A DNA stretch of 64,000 nt from Vibrio sp. SNU_ST1 (GCF_030563405.1 NZ_CP130749.1:930001-994000); one strand, 5' to 3'; shown: positions 54,818-63,702, numbered from the stretch's first letter. Notes: generated by a model not told the origin, from the letters alone. Numbers and translations are program-made.

Positions 54818-55054
54818 TACTCCTCCATAAATCCAACCAACTTAAAATACGATAAACCTATCTTTAACAACACATTACCAATCAATACTTGCAAGGTAAA
54901 TGATTAATGCGATTGATTCCCATTATCGCACACGGTGCCGATTGATAATTTGATGGTGACTTTAACCTAGCCGACAAAGACCAAAGCGATCGTTAATAAC
55001 GATTATGGCATTGTCGAAGTCGAAGATGCTTAACCAAAAAGAGACAAAAAATAG

Positions 55055-55773
55055 CTAAATGATTAATAAGATTATTATCACGATCTTATCTTGACCTTGC
55101 TCGCCTCGAGTTTTCCCAAAACCAACCTCACCTCGTTTAGCTTCTTCAATAATTAATTGGGCATTCGCATTTGGATTGAAATTAGGGTTGGTTTTAGTTG
55201 GGATGTTCGGCATGAACTCACTACTGTCTTCACCATAATCAATGTTAAACTCTCCCGGGGCAACGCCACCCACCGAAGCTTTGCCTACATTATCTAATGT
55301 GCCTTCAAAGGCAGCGCTGGTTTGATCAACCAGTTTATATGTCGCCCCTTGAACAGGTTCCCCATCTGAGTAAGAAAGAAACAAATCGACTGTATACGTC
55401 CCTTCTTGCTCTTCGGTTACAGAAACCGAAGGATTTTGCGCACCACCTAAACACATGGTGTTGGCTTTATTCATCGTCATTTGATCGGACAGGTGACATA
55501 CACCGACGCCTTCAAATTTAACGGTTGGAGAAGCCGATATGAATTCTGCCTCGGCTTCGATGGTGCCAGAGGAGACACCCTTTTTATCACCACCGGCATC
55601 GCCAGTACTGGCACTGAATTTACTGCTTTTATAGCAATGCTGTTACCACCATCCATAGAAACGGTGGTGGTGCCGCCAGCTAAATCAGCGGACTTTGCAT
55701 TATTGCCATAAGGAATAGGTACAACAGAGTTGCCGACTGTTGTTAAACAAACATCAGGAAGCGTTGCGTTCGC
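55055..55773 (-). pseudogene. Degraded PAAR-like (DUF4150) domain, copy 1
   Basis: The hallmark 'LPDVCLTTVGNSVVPIPYGNN' is readable directly after an in-frame TAA, with no start codon and without the usual first ~25 residues of the domain. One base is missing relative to copy 2 near 55625 (a GG reduced to G in the coding strand), which shifts the frame. Reading resumes as the intact stretch 'MTMNKANTMCLGGAQNPSVS...EEAKRGEVGFGK' (55055-55480). DUF4150 proteins cap VgrG spikes and carry toxins for type VI secretion. This copy has no toxin attached and is not functional as it stands. Confidence 0.8.
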
Positions 55774-55906
55774 TTAACTCAAAAAACACCGCAACTAAAC
55801 GCAAAAAGCGCCTTGCGGCTCTTTTAATTCTGACGGTCTAATAACGACCATATGGAGCTGTTGTATCATACCAAACGTCGACACACCCAGCAGACTTTAA
55901 GTCTTT
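55131..55906. repeat. Direct repeat R1, left copy (pairs with 61140-61917)
   Basis: About 780 bp that includes the PAAR-like segment, the terminator and the 3' end of an immunity gene. It matches 61140-61917 in the same orientation with few mismatches and small indels; the offset is 6.01 kb. Confidence 0.85.
55803..55826 (-). terminator. Terminator-like hairpin, imperfect copy
   Basis: The arms AAAAGCGCC / GGCTCTTTT contain one mismatch compared with the perfect copy at 61811-61840, and are followed by TTTT on the minus strand. Confidence 0.6.
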
Positions 55907-55909
55907 AAT
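55838..55909 (-). pseudogene. 3' remnant of an immunity gene
   Basis: Twenty-three codons ending 'KDLKSAGCVDVWYDTTAPY' plus GRY and a stop match the C-terminus of the immunity-like protein at 61849-62265. A TAG lies immediately upstream in frame, so nothing longer is left. It marks a former immunity gene lost by recombination. Confidence 0.8.
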
Positions 55910-56012
55910 CTAGTGGAATTATCTTCAACTTTGATAGTTCAAACTTGTTGCTAGGTGAGCGAATTTGACCATCGAATAGAAGCGGAAACGTATTATCAGA
56001 CCCGTTTTTAGA

Positions 56013-56369
56013 TCAACTTAAACGATGTTCAATCACTGCTGGTGTTTGCTCGAACAAAGCTTGAATCAGCGCTGACTCAAATTTAAGCGACTCTTTACTA
56101 TAAACAATTCCAGAATCATTTCTTCCCGTATCATATTGGCTTTGTAAGACTGCAGGCAAAAAAGCATACATGTTTTCAAAAGGCTCTCCATCGGCTTCAT
56201 AATAAGTTGCTGTTTCAGTTTTAAAACCATCCGGTACTTTCAAGGCATCTCTTACAAAGACTCCTGGTGAAGGAAAAAAGACTAGAACCAAACCCGGTAT
56301 TTTAGGAAACAATGAGTTCGACTTAGTTTCCGAAAGCAAACCGTCTTGCTTAAACTTCTGTTCAATCAT
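56013..56369 (-). CDS. Immunity-like protein (second of pair, module C)
   Basis: A 118-residue protein with no signal peptide and no recognised catalytic motif. Its ATG overlaps the preceding immunity gene's stop by 4 bp (ATGA), so the pair is translationally coupled. Position directly behind an AHH-toxin gene and the small acidic character suggest an accessory or second immunity protein. The exact family is not known to me. Confidence 0.65.
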   Translation of the reverse strand: MIEQKFKQDGLLSETKSNSLFPKIPGLVLVFFPSPGVFVRDALKVPDGFKTETATYYEADGEPFENMYAFLPAVLQSQYDTGRNDSGIVYSKESLKFESALIQALFEQTPAVIEHRLS

Positions 56370-56917
56370 GCAAACTCCATAGGTATGAATTCGATTCCAG
56401 TTACACCAGCAGCCTCTAGAGCAGATTTAACATTATCACTTACAAAGCAAGCCAGTTTATAATTTGATAACGTAAAACAGTCATGCATAATTTTTTCTTT
56501 AGTAAATTTACTCTTGTCTATAAATACATCTGAAACTCGTCCGTACCCCCCATAAATATCCTTAAACCTCTTCGCTTTAGATGCATTAGGATCAAGTAAA
56601 TCATAACTTGCTACGTAATTCATAAATGAATAACTTAATTTCTTACCTTCATTGTGAACTTCTACAGGCAGGAATTGAATTCCTTTAAAGCCTTTTGTTT
56701 CAAAAATCTCTTGAACTGTATTACTAGCCAAAAATCCGAGAGCGATTTTCAAAAAGTCTGATACACCACGTTCTTCATAGAAATCATCAACCGTAACAAC
56801 CGGCTTATGAGTAAATAATTTAAATTTAGTTTGGTAGCAGTTCAATTGCAGAGGTTCTTGCTCAGAAAATGACCCCTCACCTTTTTCAAATCTACCAAAC
56901 ATTAAATGGTACTTCAT
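56366..56917 (-). CDS. Immunity protein, Imm11/DUF1629-like (module C)
   Basis: A 183-residue soluble protein starting 2 bp after the toxin stop. The C-terminus 'LACFVSDNVKSALEAAGVTGIEFIPME' pattern (Fvs..v...l..aG..GIeFiP) is typical of Imm11/DUF1629-type immunity proteins. It should bind and neutralise the AHH nuclease encoded just upstream, protecting the producing cell from kin attack. Confidence 0.72.
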   Translation of the reverse strand: MKYHLMFGRFEKGEGSFSEQEPLQLNCYQTKFKLFTHKPVVTVDDFYEERGVSDFLKIALGFLASNTVQEIFETKGFKGIQFLPVEVHNEGKKLSYSFMNYVASYDLLDPNASKAKRFKDIYGGYGRVSDVFIDKSKFTKEKIMHDCFTLSNYKLACFVSDNVKSALEAAGVTGIEFIPMEFA

Positions 56918-56919
56918 AC

Positions 56920-58461
56920 TTAAAAACCCAATTTTGAAACAACTTTGCCTTTATAGGCCAGACGTTGTAGTTTGCCACTTCTAGTAACTTTGAAGTCGTG
57001 GTGTAAGTCTTTACTTTTACTTGAATTCAACCTGTGACTGCATGTTTCGCTAGTTGCTGTAATCGACGCATGTGTTAATTGATTACAACACCCCTTTCCA
57101 CCGCTATCATAAATATCATGGAACTTATTGTTTAGTTCACCATTCCTGCTAAATTCGATGATATCATCATATATATCGCTACTAATCTCTTTTAATTCAC
57201 CATTAATCTCTTTTATTGCAGATTTATCGCAATAGTAAGATGACTGTATTGCATCTGAAACCAACCTTAACTGAGTTCTCACATTAATTGTATAGGGGGT
57301 GGGGGGTGGACCGCTATGCAAAGGTAACTCATAGAAACATGCTAACTCTGGAATCGTAGGTAAAACGACAATATTGTGCCAATCATTTAACTCATATCCT
57401 AGAGCAGATAACTTTTTATACAAAATCGAATTATTTTTTAGCTCATCAACTGTAATAATGTGGTGAGCTGCTAAAATACTACCTGTCGAAAACTGTTGTC
57501 CTTGTTCTAGTAAGCCATCTACCTGAGCTTTAACGAATTCTCTTTTAGCCTCAGCCTTGTCCCAGAGATGTTGAGGTCGTCGATAACTTTTACCACCTGG
57601 ATTTCTGTCATAACATCTAGCATACAACGGGTGTATATAAGGGGAAGAGCTAACTCTTCCATTGTGTTCCTTCAAAAAGACCCAAGGATAGTGTTTGTTT
57701 TTTTTTGTTCCACGCCTTACAAACCCAAATTCAGTGTCGCTTTTTAAATAGTACTTACCCTTAAACCCTTTTTCATTACAATAATTGACCGCTGAGCCAC
57801 CTTGCTTTTTCTTGCCTACTTTCTTCTCGCATAGCCAACATTTATCGGGCTTCTTCTCTTTCTTTTCTTGGCTGACTTTATCATCATGCGTACCCGCCTC
57901 AGCAGACCCTTTATCTGATTGAGAGCCAGCATTCGATTTAGATTTTCCTCTTCTAAGGCTCATATCGACTTTGTCTTTCAGAAACATTAAAGCATCAGGA
58001 ATATGTTGGTGTGCCTGCTTTTCGACGGCTTCAACCTGAGATTTAAAATTTCCAATTTCCAGCGCATATTCATCGTAGCCAAAGAAAGAGGCTTTTTTGG
58101 CTAGCTCGTCTAATACATCAGCGAAACTCAGAATCGCCTCAGAGATAATTTGTAAGACTTCATATTTAATAACATTCCAATCCAGATTACTTAAGAACTT
58201 ATCTACATCACCTTTAACATATTCTCTAACAAGAGCATAAACGTCATCACGAGATTTGTCTGACTTTACTGCCTTTCCAATTCCTTTTAGAACTGAACCC
58301 AAAGTTGGTATGGCGCCGATACCCGACAATGCCAGATCTAACCATGCTTCTTGGTTGTTCTGATTATCTTCTTCACTAAGGAACAAGATGTTTGCAGTTA
58401 TATCTCTTGCATCGAGAACCTGATCAATTCCCGGGACTACACCAAGTAATGTATTTAACAT
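56920..58461 (-). CDS. Effector body fused to AHH-type nuclease toxin, N-terminally truncated (module C)
   Basis: A 513-residue ORF. Residues 1-170 match the 'body' of the neighbouring carrier ('VVPGIDQVLDARDITANI'). A Lys/Glu/Ser linker leads to CWLC, then to a C-terminal nuclease with 'ILAAHHIIT', 'WHNIVVLP' and 'LPLHSGPPPTPY'. The AHH catalytic His residues are present; the last His of the usual HxGxH is replaced by Pro. In-frame coding similarity continues upstream to 58542 ('SWLWGGIVGDFNKD') but meets a TAA with no start or PAAR-like domain. ATG 58461 lacks a ribosome-binding site. It is probably a silent cassette rather than a secreted effector. Confidence 0.7.
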   Translation of the reverse strand: MLNTLLGVVPGIDQVLDARDITANILFLSEEDNQNNQEAWLDLALSGIGAIPTLGSVLKGIGKAVKSDKSRDDVYALVREYVKGDVDKFLSNLDWNVIKYEVLQIISEAILSFADVLDELAKKASFFGYDEYALEIGNFKSQVEAVEKQAHQHIPDALMFLKDKVDMSLRRGKSKSNAGSQSDKGSAEAGTHDDKVSQEKKEKKPDKCWLCEKKVGKKKQGGSAVNYCNEKGFKGKYYLKSDTEFGFVRRGTKKNKHYPWVFLKEHNGRVSSSPYIHPLYARCYDRNPGGKSYRRPQHLWDKAEAKREFVKAQVDGLLEQGQQFSTGSILAAHHIITVDELKNNSILYKKLSALGYELNDWHNIVVLPTIPELACFYELPLHSGPPPTPYTINVRTQLRLVSDAIQSSYYCDKSAIKEINGELKEISSDIYDDIIEFSRNGELNNKFHDIYDSGGKGCCNQLTHASITATSETCSHRLNSSKSKDLHHDFKVTRSGKLQRLAYKGKVVSKLGF

Positions 58462-58601
58462 TATCTGGGCAGTTGTGGGATCTTTATTAAAATCCCCTAC
58501 AATCCCCCCCCAGAGCCAGCTGCCAATGTAACCCTCCCAGTTTTAATGACGGAGAGTTTTACGCTGCCAGAAAGGCGGGATAGAAGTTATCCAAGAGCAT
58601 T

Positions 58602-58640
58602 AAAAAGAAGGCCCAGTCGGTATGCAACTAGGCCTTCAAA
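58602..58640 (-). terminator. Rho-independent terminator of module B
   Basis: On the minus strand GAAGGCCTAGT / ACTGGGCCTTC (one G-U pair) is followed by T5. It separates the module B immunity genes from module C. The rest of 58543-58848 has no gene that I recognise. Confidence 0.85.
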
Positions 58641-58848
58641 AAGGAGGTAAATGCTTCCTAACTTACAAACATTACGCATTTCGGCGCTTCATTTAAACGT
58701 CTATCACCTAAACATCACCAACATGGTGCTTAAGTAAAGAATTGAACTTAGGTAGATTAAAATATAGCTAAATCATATAAAAGTGGATTATATTAGCACC
58801 TAAAATGTGCATCCTCCGTGAATATTCTACATAAGTAATTTTAACAAA

Positions 58849-59220
58849 TCAGTCTATCAAAATGTCCACACCATTTTTTTTGAAGAGAGATTCAAACAAC
58901 AACTTACTAATATAGTATTTATTCTCACTTGAAATATATAAATACTCAATATGATCATTCTCAGATAATGATGATACAGGTTCAGCAATTATTTCACTAT
59001 AGTCTTCTAAAGCCTCATCAACACACCCTCTTGAAGGTGATATCATTGAAGGCTCTAAAGAAACTTGTAAATTGCTCAACAATTTATCAAAACAAACATT
59101 TCTAACAAATATCCTTTTATTAAGATATTGATTTATGTATAAATCCGGTTCTACTTCAACAATTCGGTTAGAGCAGTTGTCGTGTTTATCTAAATCTTTA
59201 AGCTCTATAAATTCTCTCAT
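58849..59220 (-). CDS. Immunity-like protein (second of pair, module B)
   Basis: About 123 residues. The ATG at 59220 is chosen because it overlaps the upstream stop as ATGA; the frame is open to 59244. AT-rich coding sequence. The C-terminal 'YYISKLLFESLFKKNGVDI' follows the same 'yIS..l...l...G.di' pattern as the other immunity-like genes. It is the last gene before the module B terminator. Confidence 0.65.
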   Translation of the reverse strand: MREFIELKDLDKHDNCSNRIVEVEPDLYINQYLNKRIFVRNVCFDKLLSNLQVSLEPSMISPSRGCVDEALEDYSEIIAEPVSSLSENDHIEYLYISSENKYYISKLLFESLFKKNGVDILID

Positions 59221-59747
59221 GACAACATCCACTCCATAGTCCATTTACTTGCAGATATAACCTTGCCTGATTGCAAATCCCCACCATTAAGAACGTTATT
59301 AATAAAGCTTTTATGAAACAAGTATGTCATTGAATCTTCAGATGGTTTAAATATAATCCTTTTTTCTATAGGTATTGATGAGAGCATTTCAAAGTCTAAT
59401 TTATCCCCATCAATTATATCTATTACGTTACCGCAGTGAATATATATATAATCTGAGCCATTTACAGAGGCAGGAACGGCTGAGCATTTATAAAGATAAA
59501 TTGATTTTAATTTTCTGTAAAAATCAACACTTAATAATATATCATTTGAAACGTAGACGTCAAATATAGGCTTAATTTTTTCTGTAGATATAAAATCAAA
59601 GCATTTAAAAACAACTGGGGTGAATGAAGCTACAGTTCCATTTGAAAGAATATCAAAGTCACGTTCATCGTCATAACTTACGATGTAATTTACATTTTTA
59701 TAATTCTCACTGACAATGAAATAATCATCTGAAATTTTATGTGTCAT
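59217..59747 (-). CDS. Immunity-like protein (first of pair, module B)
   Basis: A 176-residue, AT-rich gene starting 11 bp inside the end of the toxin gene, so strongly coupled to it. No signal peptide. The length and the C-terminal 'FHKSFINNVLN' pattern resemble the other first-position immunity proteins in the array. It presumably neutralises the 199-residue toxin. Confidence 0.68.
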   Translation of the reverse strand: MTHKISDDYFIVSENYKNVNYIVSYDDERDFDILSNGTVASFTPVVFKCFDFISTEKIKPIFDVYVSNDILLSVDFYRKLKSIYLYKCSAVPASVNGSDYIYIHCGNVIDIIDGDKLDFEMLSSIPIEKRIIFKPSEDSMTYLFHKSFINNVLNGGDLQSGKVISASKWTMEWMLS

Positions 59748-60336
59748 ACTTTAAGCCCTTACCAAAGTTCTCTAATTCAAAAACAGTTTTTAGTCTATTG
59801 TTATGTTTCATACTATCTATAAGGGGAGATAAGTTATAGCCATGATACCTTTCTACGCAAGACTTTGACTCATATTTCTTTTTCTCGATATTATCTGTGA
59901 TCTCTCTACATCCAGGACCATTCTCCCTGTAATCTTTGCCAAATTTGTGAAGAAGCAAGTTAAAACTACTAATCCATTCCAATTTTATGCATGATAGATA
60001 ATCTACATTAACTAGTACTTCTTGACTCTCAGATTCAGTATCACCAGGGCAAGTCCCTTTTCTACGAAGTAGTTTCAACATAGTCCCATATTTAGTCTTG
60101 GATGCAGCTTTGACTCCTGAAACAGAAAGAATGTGATGACCGGTAACGGAAACTTTTTCGGAGGCCTCAACATACCAAGGGTGAGCCGAAGGATATTTGT
60201 TTGGTTCACTGATTTTGTTAGCTGAACGCCAACAACTTCTTCTCTCAAAGTCGTGCCTTTTACCTGTTTTCTTTAAACTTCCTTTATTATTTCCAGAGTA
60301 AAGTTTAATTCTTTCGATTTCCATTAGTGGAGTCAT
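59737..60336 (-). CDS. Orphan HH-type nuclease toxin (module B)
   Basis: A 199-residue, strongly basic protein encoded separately from its carrier. The stop of the body gene, AAGGA and the ATG lie within about 15 bp. 'VTGHHILSVSGVK' occupies the position of the AHH/HNH catalytic pair in sister modules, and conserved Cys and His residues occur later ('GPGCREI', 'CVERYHGYN'). It is likely a DNase/RNase of the HNH/ENDO VII type. The exact family is not identified. Confidence 0.65.
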   Translation of the reverse strand: MTPLMEIERIKLYSGNNKGSLKKTGKRHDFERRSCWRSANKISEPNKYPSAHPWYVEASEKVSVTGHHILSVSGVKAASKTKYGTMLKLLRRKGTCPGDTESESQEVLVNVDYLSCIKLEWISSFNLLLHKFGKDYRENGPGCREITDNIEKKKYESKSCVERYHGYNLSPLIDSMKHNNRLKTVFELENFGKGLKYDT

Positions 60337-60339
60337 TTT

Positions 60340-61158
60340 TTATTTCCTTTTCGACCCTAGCCTAGCCTTACATGGATGTTTTTTGCTTTTTTTATTTTTC
60401 CTACATATTTTGCAAACATACTCAGCCTTGTCATTCTCTTCATTTGTTTTGCTAGCATTTTTACCAGACTGTGCGGTCTCACCAGAGCCATGCTTTACCT
60501 TCGCCGGATATGCTCTCTCACTCTTACCCAAAATTCGCGCAAACAATTGGTCAAATTCACCCATCGCTTGTTTTAGTTTATCCGGCACCATTTTATCGAT
60601 GATTTTCACTTCATCGGCCAACTTTAAGAAGTATTCTGCTAATTCGTCTGCGCCCATGCGATTGGCGTAAGAAGCAAGCTCACTTGCTACTTCGATACAG
60701 GGCTTTAAAACATCCGACACAATGTTGCTCGCCTGCTTGGCGTAATCAACCCAATCTAATGTGCGTAAGAACTTTTCTGGCTCGCCTTTACCCATACCAC
60801 GAAGTACCTCTTTCGATGTGCCCTTACCACCTTTCAAAGCAACTTTACATGTACCTTGAACTGCACTACCAAACGTTGGGATACAACCAATCAAAGTCAG
60901 AGACAATGCCAACCAATTTTCTGGCTTCTCTCGCTCTTCTTCACTTAATAATGTCATGATATTGGCTGAGAGATCTCGCACATCCGCTGCTTGGTCTACT
61001 ACGGGGAGCATGGTCAGCGCTGTGTTGGCTATGATTTGCTCTACCGATGCGTCATCATTGAAGTCACCTAAAATTACCCCCCAGATCCAGCTAGCTGCCC
61101 CTGACATTCTCTTCCAAGAGTTTTCCCAGAAACCATTCACCTCGCTTTGCTTCTTCAA
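60340..61158 (-). pseudogene. Carrier 'body' of module B, split from its PAAR-like domain by a frameshift
   Basis: A 272-residue ORF (TTG start) containing 'SGAASWIWGVILGDFNDD', 'TALTMLPVVDQAADVRDLSANI', a helical region, and a Cys-rich end 'CKICRKNKKSKKHPCK'. Its first codons overlap the PAAR-like frame ('EEAKRGE') in another phase, so a small deletion at about 61137 separated the two parts of one effector. The body links the VgrG-binding cap to the toxin in such effectors. The open frame may still be translated, but not as an intact carrier. Confidence 0.7.
60458..60667. repeat. Direct repeat R2, left copy (pairs with 63791-64000)
   Basis: An ungapped 210-bp match to 63791-64000 (offset 3333), with about ten mismatches by my count, mostly synonymous. 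It covers the C-terminal part of the carrier body just before the toxin junction. Confidence 0.88.
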
Positions 61159-61774
61159 TAATTAATTGGGCATTCGCATTTGGATTGAAATTAGGGTTGG
61201 TTTTAGTTGGGATGTTCGGCATGAACTCACGACTGTCTTCACCATAGTCAATGTTAAATTCGCCGGGGGCAACACCACCCACCGAAGCTTTGCCTGCATT
61301 ATCTAATGTGCCTTCAAAGACTGCGCCGGTTTGATCGACCAGTTTATATGTCGCACTTTGAACAGGCTCCCCATCTGAGTATGAAAGAAACAGACCAACC
61401 GTATACGTCCCTTCTTGCTCTTCGGTTACTGAAACCGAAGGATTTTGCGCACCACCCAAACACATAGTGTTGGCTTTGTTCATCGTCATTTGATCGGACA
61501 AGCGACATACGCCGGCGCCTTCAAATTTAACGGTAGGAGACGCCGATATGAATTCTGCCTCGGCTTCAATGGTGCCAGAGGAGACACCCTTTTTATCACC
61601 ACCGGCATCGCCAGTACTGGCACTGAATTTACTGCCTTTAATAGCAATGCTATTACCACCATCCATAGAAACGGTAGTGGTGCCGCCTGCTAAATCAGCG
61701 GACTTTGCATTATTGCCATAGGAAATAGGTACAACAGCGTTGCCGACTGTTGTTAAACAAACATCAGGGGTGTA
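61091..61774 (-). pseudogene. PAAR-like (DUF4150) domain, copy 2, N-truncated and frameshifted from its body
   Basis: The reading frame runs 'YTPDVCLTTVGNAVVPISYG', 'MDGGNSIAIKGSKFSAS', 'MTMNKANTMCLGG' to 'NANAQLIIEEAKRGE', so the DUF4150 fold is recognisable. It begins right after an in-frame TAA, and the usual N-terminal ~25 residues and start codon are missing. At its end it leaves the frame of the body (60340-61158). It is the better preserved of two copies in the array, as copy 1 has an additional internal frameshift. Confidence 0.8.
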
Positions 61775-61917
61775 TTACGTTCACTTAACTCAAAATACAC
61801 CGCAACTAAACGCAAAAAGCGCCTTACGGCGCTTTTAATTCTGACGGTCTAATAACGACCATATGGAGCTGTGGTATCATACCATATGTCGACGCAACCA
61901 GCTGATTTCAGGTCTTT
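61140..61917. repeat. Direct repeat R1, right copy (pairs with 55131-55906)
   Basis: The right-hand partner of the 780-bp repeat. It spans the PAAR-like domain, the terminator and the last codons of the 61849-62265 immunity gene. Confidence 0.85.
61811..61840 (-). terminator. Rho-independent terminator of module A
   Basis: A perfect 9-bp stem AAAAGCGCC / GGCGCTTTT with a TTAC loop, followed by T5 on the minus strand, lies just after the 61849 immunity gene. Confidence 0.9.
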
Positions 61918-62265
61918 AACGAAGTTCTCACTGATATATAATTCATTATTCTCGTTAAAAACAAAAGCATATTTTTCTTCTACTTCTAAATCTGTCAGGG
62001 TTGGAAATTGTAAAAGTTCAATTGTTTTATAATCATCAAACTGTCTATCATAATCGTCAGGATGACTACCAAAATCAAAATTACTATCCCAAGCATCCTT
62101 TCCTTCAAGCCACGATTCATTCAACTTTTCTAAAATTTCTTCCCAAATTACGAATCGGATAGTATTGTCAAAAATAATAAATAAGTCAGGGTTAGAAAAA
62201 ACCATACCTGGTCTTTTTTCTGGTAGAACATTGCTTAAATTTTCTTTAATAAACTTAATATACAT
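61849..62265 (-). CDS. Immunity-like protein (second of pair, module A)
   Basis: A 138-residue acidic protein with no signal peptide. The C-terminal 'ELYISENFVKDLKSAGCVDIW' pattern matches other immunity-like genes here, and the last 23 codons are repeated as a remnant at 55838-55909. It lies 50 bp after the first immunity gene and immediately before the terminator. Confidence 0.68.
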   Translation of the reverse strand: MYIKFIKENLSNVLPEKRPGMVFSNPDLFIIFDNTIRFVIWEEILEKLNESWLEGKDAWDSNFDFGSHPDDYDRQFDDYKTIELLQFPTLTDLEVEEKYAFVFNENNELYISENFVKDLKSAGCVDIWYDTTAPYGRY

Positions 62266-62315
62266 ATTACTTTAAGATTGTTATTTAAATAAAAATAATT
62301 CAAATTTGATTTCAT

Positions 62316-62885
62316 CTATCTAAAGTCTGAATAGCCGTCTGCCGGTATAAATTCCACACCGACTAGCTTAGAATTTTTTATTTTTTCAACTAAATTTTTA
62401 TGGAAAAAAACACACTTCAACCAACCAGGATCTATCACTATCTGTCTTCTATCTACTGGTATAGTCTGAATTAGTTTTTCATCTAATATAAGATTAAGAA
62501 TACCACTAATCATCTCATCACCATCAGAATCCTTTCGGTACCTCTTGATCTTACTTTCGGATCTATCAATCAACTTAATCTCGTTGACAACTTGTAGCAT
62601 AAGAAAATCATGCTCACCTTTATCATGAAGTTTAATATCGACCCAATTAATCCCAAAAATGTTATTCAAATTTAATTTCGAAAATCCATTTTTCTTAATC
62701 GAGAAATTTGGCATCTCAAGTATATCTGGGATTTCATAATCATCTTGTGGAAGAAATTCGACTATCAAGGGAACAGGTGCTTTAGGGTAAGTAAAACTCG
62801 TTAAGGGCACTGAATCGATGTGTTCATCTGGAAAACAGTAAATTGGGGAATTGACACACTCTCTTGCAAAAAAATATTCACTCAT
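62316..62885 (-). CDS. Immunity protein, Imm11/DUF1629-like (module A)
   Basis: A 189-residue protein whose ATG overlaps the toxin stop by 4 bp. The C-terminus 'FHKNLVEKIKNSKLVGVEFIP' resembles the Imm11-type immunity protein of module C (GIEFIP). It is AT-rich compared with the carrier segments. It should be specific for the AHH nuclease encoded directly upstream. Confidence 0.7.
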   Translation of the reverse strand: MSEYFFARECVNSPIYCFPDEHIDSVPLTSFTYPKAPVPLIVEFLPQDDYEIPDILEMPNFSIKKNGFSKLNLNNIFGINWVDIKLHDKGEHDFLMLQVVNEIKLIDRSESKIKRYRKDSDGDEMISGILNLILDEKLIQTIPVDRRQIVIDPGWLKCVFFHKNLVEKIKNSKLVGVEFIPADGYSDFR

Positions 62886-63688
62886 TTTCCAACCTCAAGT
62901 TTTCTAGGTTTCATCGTCTTACCTTTTACATTCTTTATATTGTGTTTTTCTTCCGGTAGCTTGGAAGTTCTACTTGGGCATGCGCTTCTTGATTTACTCT
63001 TGCTTTCTATATTACTTTCGCCTGCACAACCTATGTCACTTGCCGGAGAGTAATCATGACCAAAAGTTGAAATTGTATATAAAAAGCTATCTAAACACAC
63101 TAAAATGTCTTTAGAGACGTCGTCTAAATCAGACTGAAAAAGTCTTTTTTTCCCTGATTTGCAATAATAACCTCTTCTTGCACTTTCTTTTACACTTTTA
63201 ATATCTCGATTAACTGACTTTATATACTTTATATCATCCAGCCGCAACTTAGATGCTACAGGGTCAGGAACCTTTGTTACCGGAATTGATGTAGGTTCAC
63301 CACTTTCAGGATCTGAACTTGTTTCCCAAAACTGTTCTTGCTTGGTCTTGAAGTCCAAGCCTCCACCATGGCCAGACTTATGGACGTGTGTATTGACTTG
63401 ACAAGCGATATCCGTTTTGGAAGGGAACATTACCCCATTTTTCCAGGTGTTTATATCATACTCATATGCTTCTCTGTATTTTTTCCAGTCTGGAGTATCT
63501 AAGTTTTTAGTTGTTATGATGTGGTGAGCCTGAAGTCCGAACTGTCCGTCATCCCCTTTCAAACGTCCATCCGCCCATAAATGTTTATTGAAGCCCGACT
63601 TATAGTGCTTAGATTTGATGGATTTTGCTAACGCAGCCCCTGAGCCTTTTACAAGACTGTGTTTTTTTACAGTTGAGTTTTTAGCCAT
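62882..63688 (-). CDS. Orphan AHH-type nuclease toxin (module A)
   Basis: A 268-residue basic protein, separate from its carrier by 14 bp and with its own GAGGT ribosome-binding site. It has 'FGLQAHHIITTKNLD' (AHH motif), 'NGVMFPSK' and 'THVHKSGHGGGLDF', the expected catalytic and zinc-region residues of AHH nucleases of the HNH/ENDO VII superfamily. No signal peptide or PAAR-like domain is attached. The C-terminus is Lys-rich. Confidence 0.75.
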   Translation of the reverse strand: MAKNSTVKKHSLVKGSGAALAKSIKSKHYKSGFNKHLWADGRLKGDDGQFGLQAHHIITTKNLDTPDWKKYREAYEYDINTWKNGVMFPSKTDIACQVNTHVHKSGHGGGLDFKTKQEQFWETSSDPESGEPTSIPVTKVPDPVASKLRLDDIKYIKSVNRDIKSVKESARRGYYCKSGKKRLFQSDLDDVSKDILVCLDSFLYTISTFGHDYSPASDIGCAGESNIESKSKSRSACPSRTSKLPEEKHNIKNVKGKTMKPRKLEVGK

Positions 63689-63702
63689 GATGGTATTGAC
63701 CT

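Noticed and set aside
55481..55711. Plus-strand ORFs over the PAAR-like copies (also 61445-61693)
   Set aside because: They are antisense shadows, repeated only because the underlying segment is duplicated.
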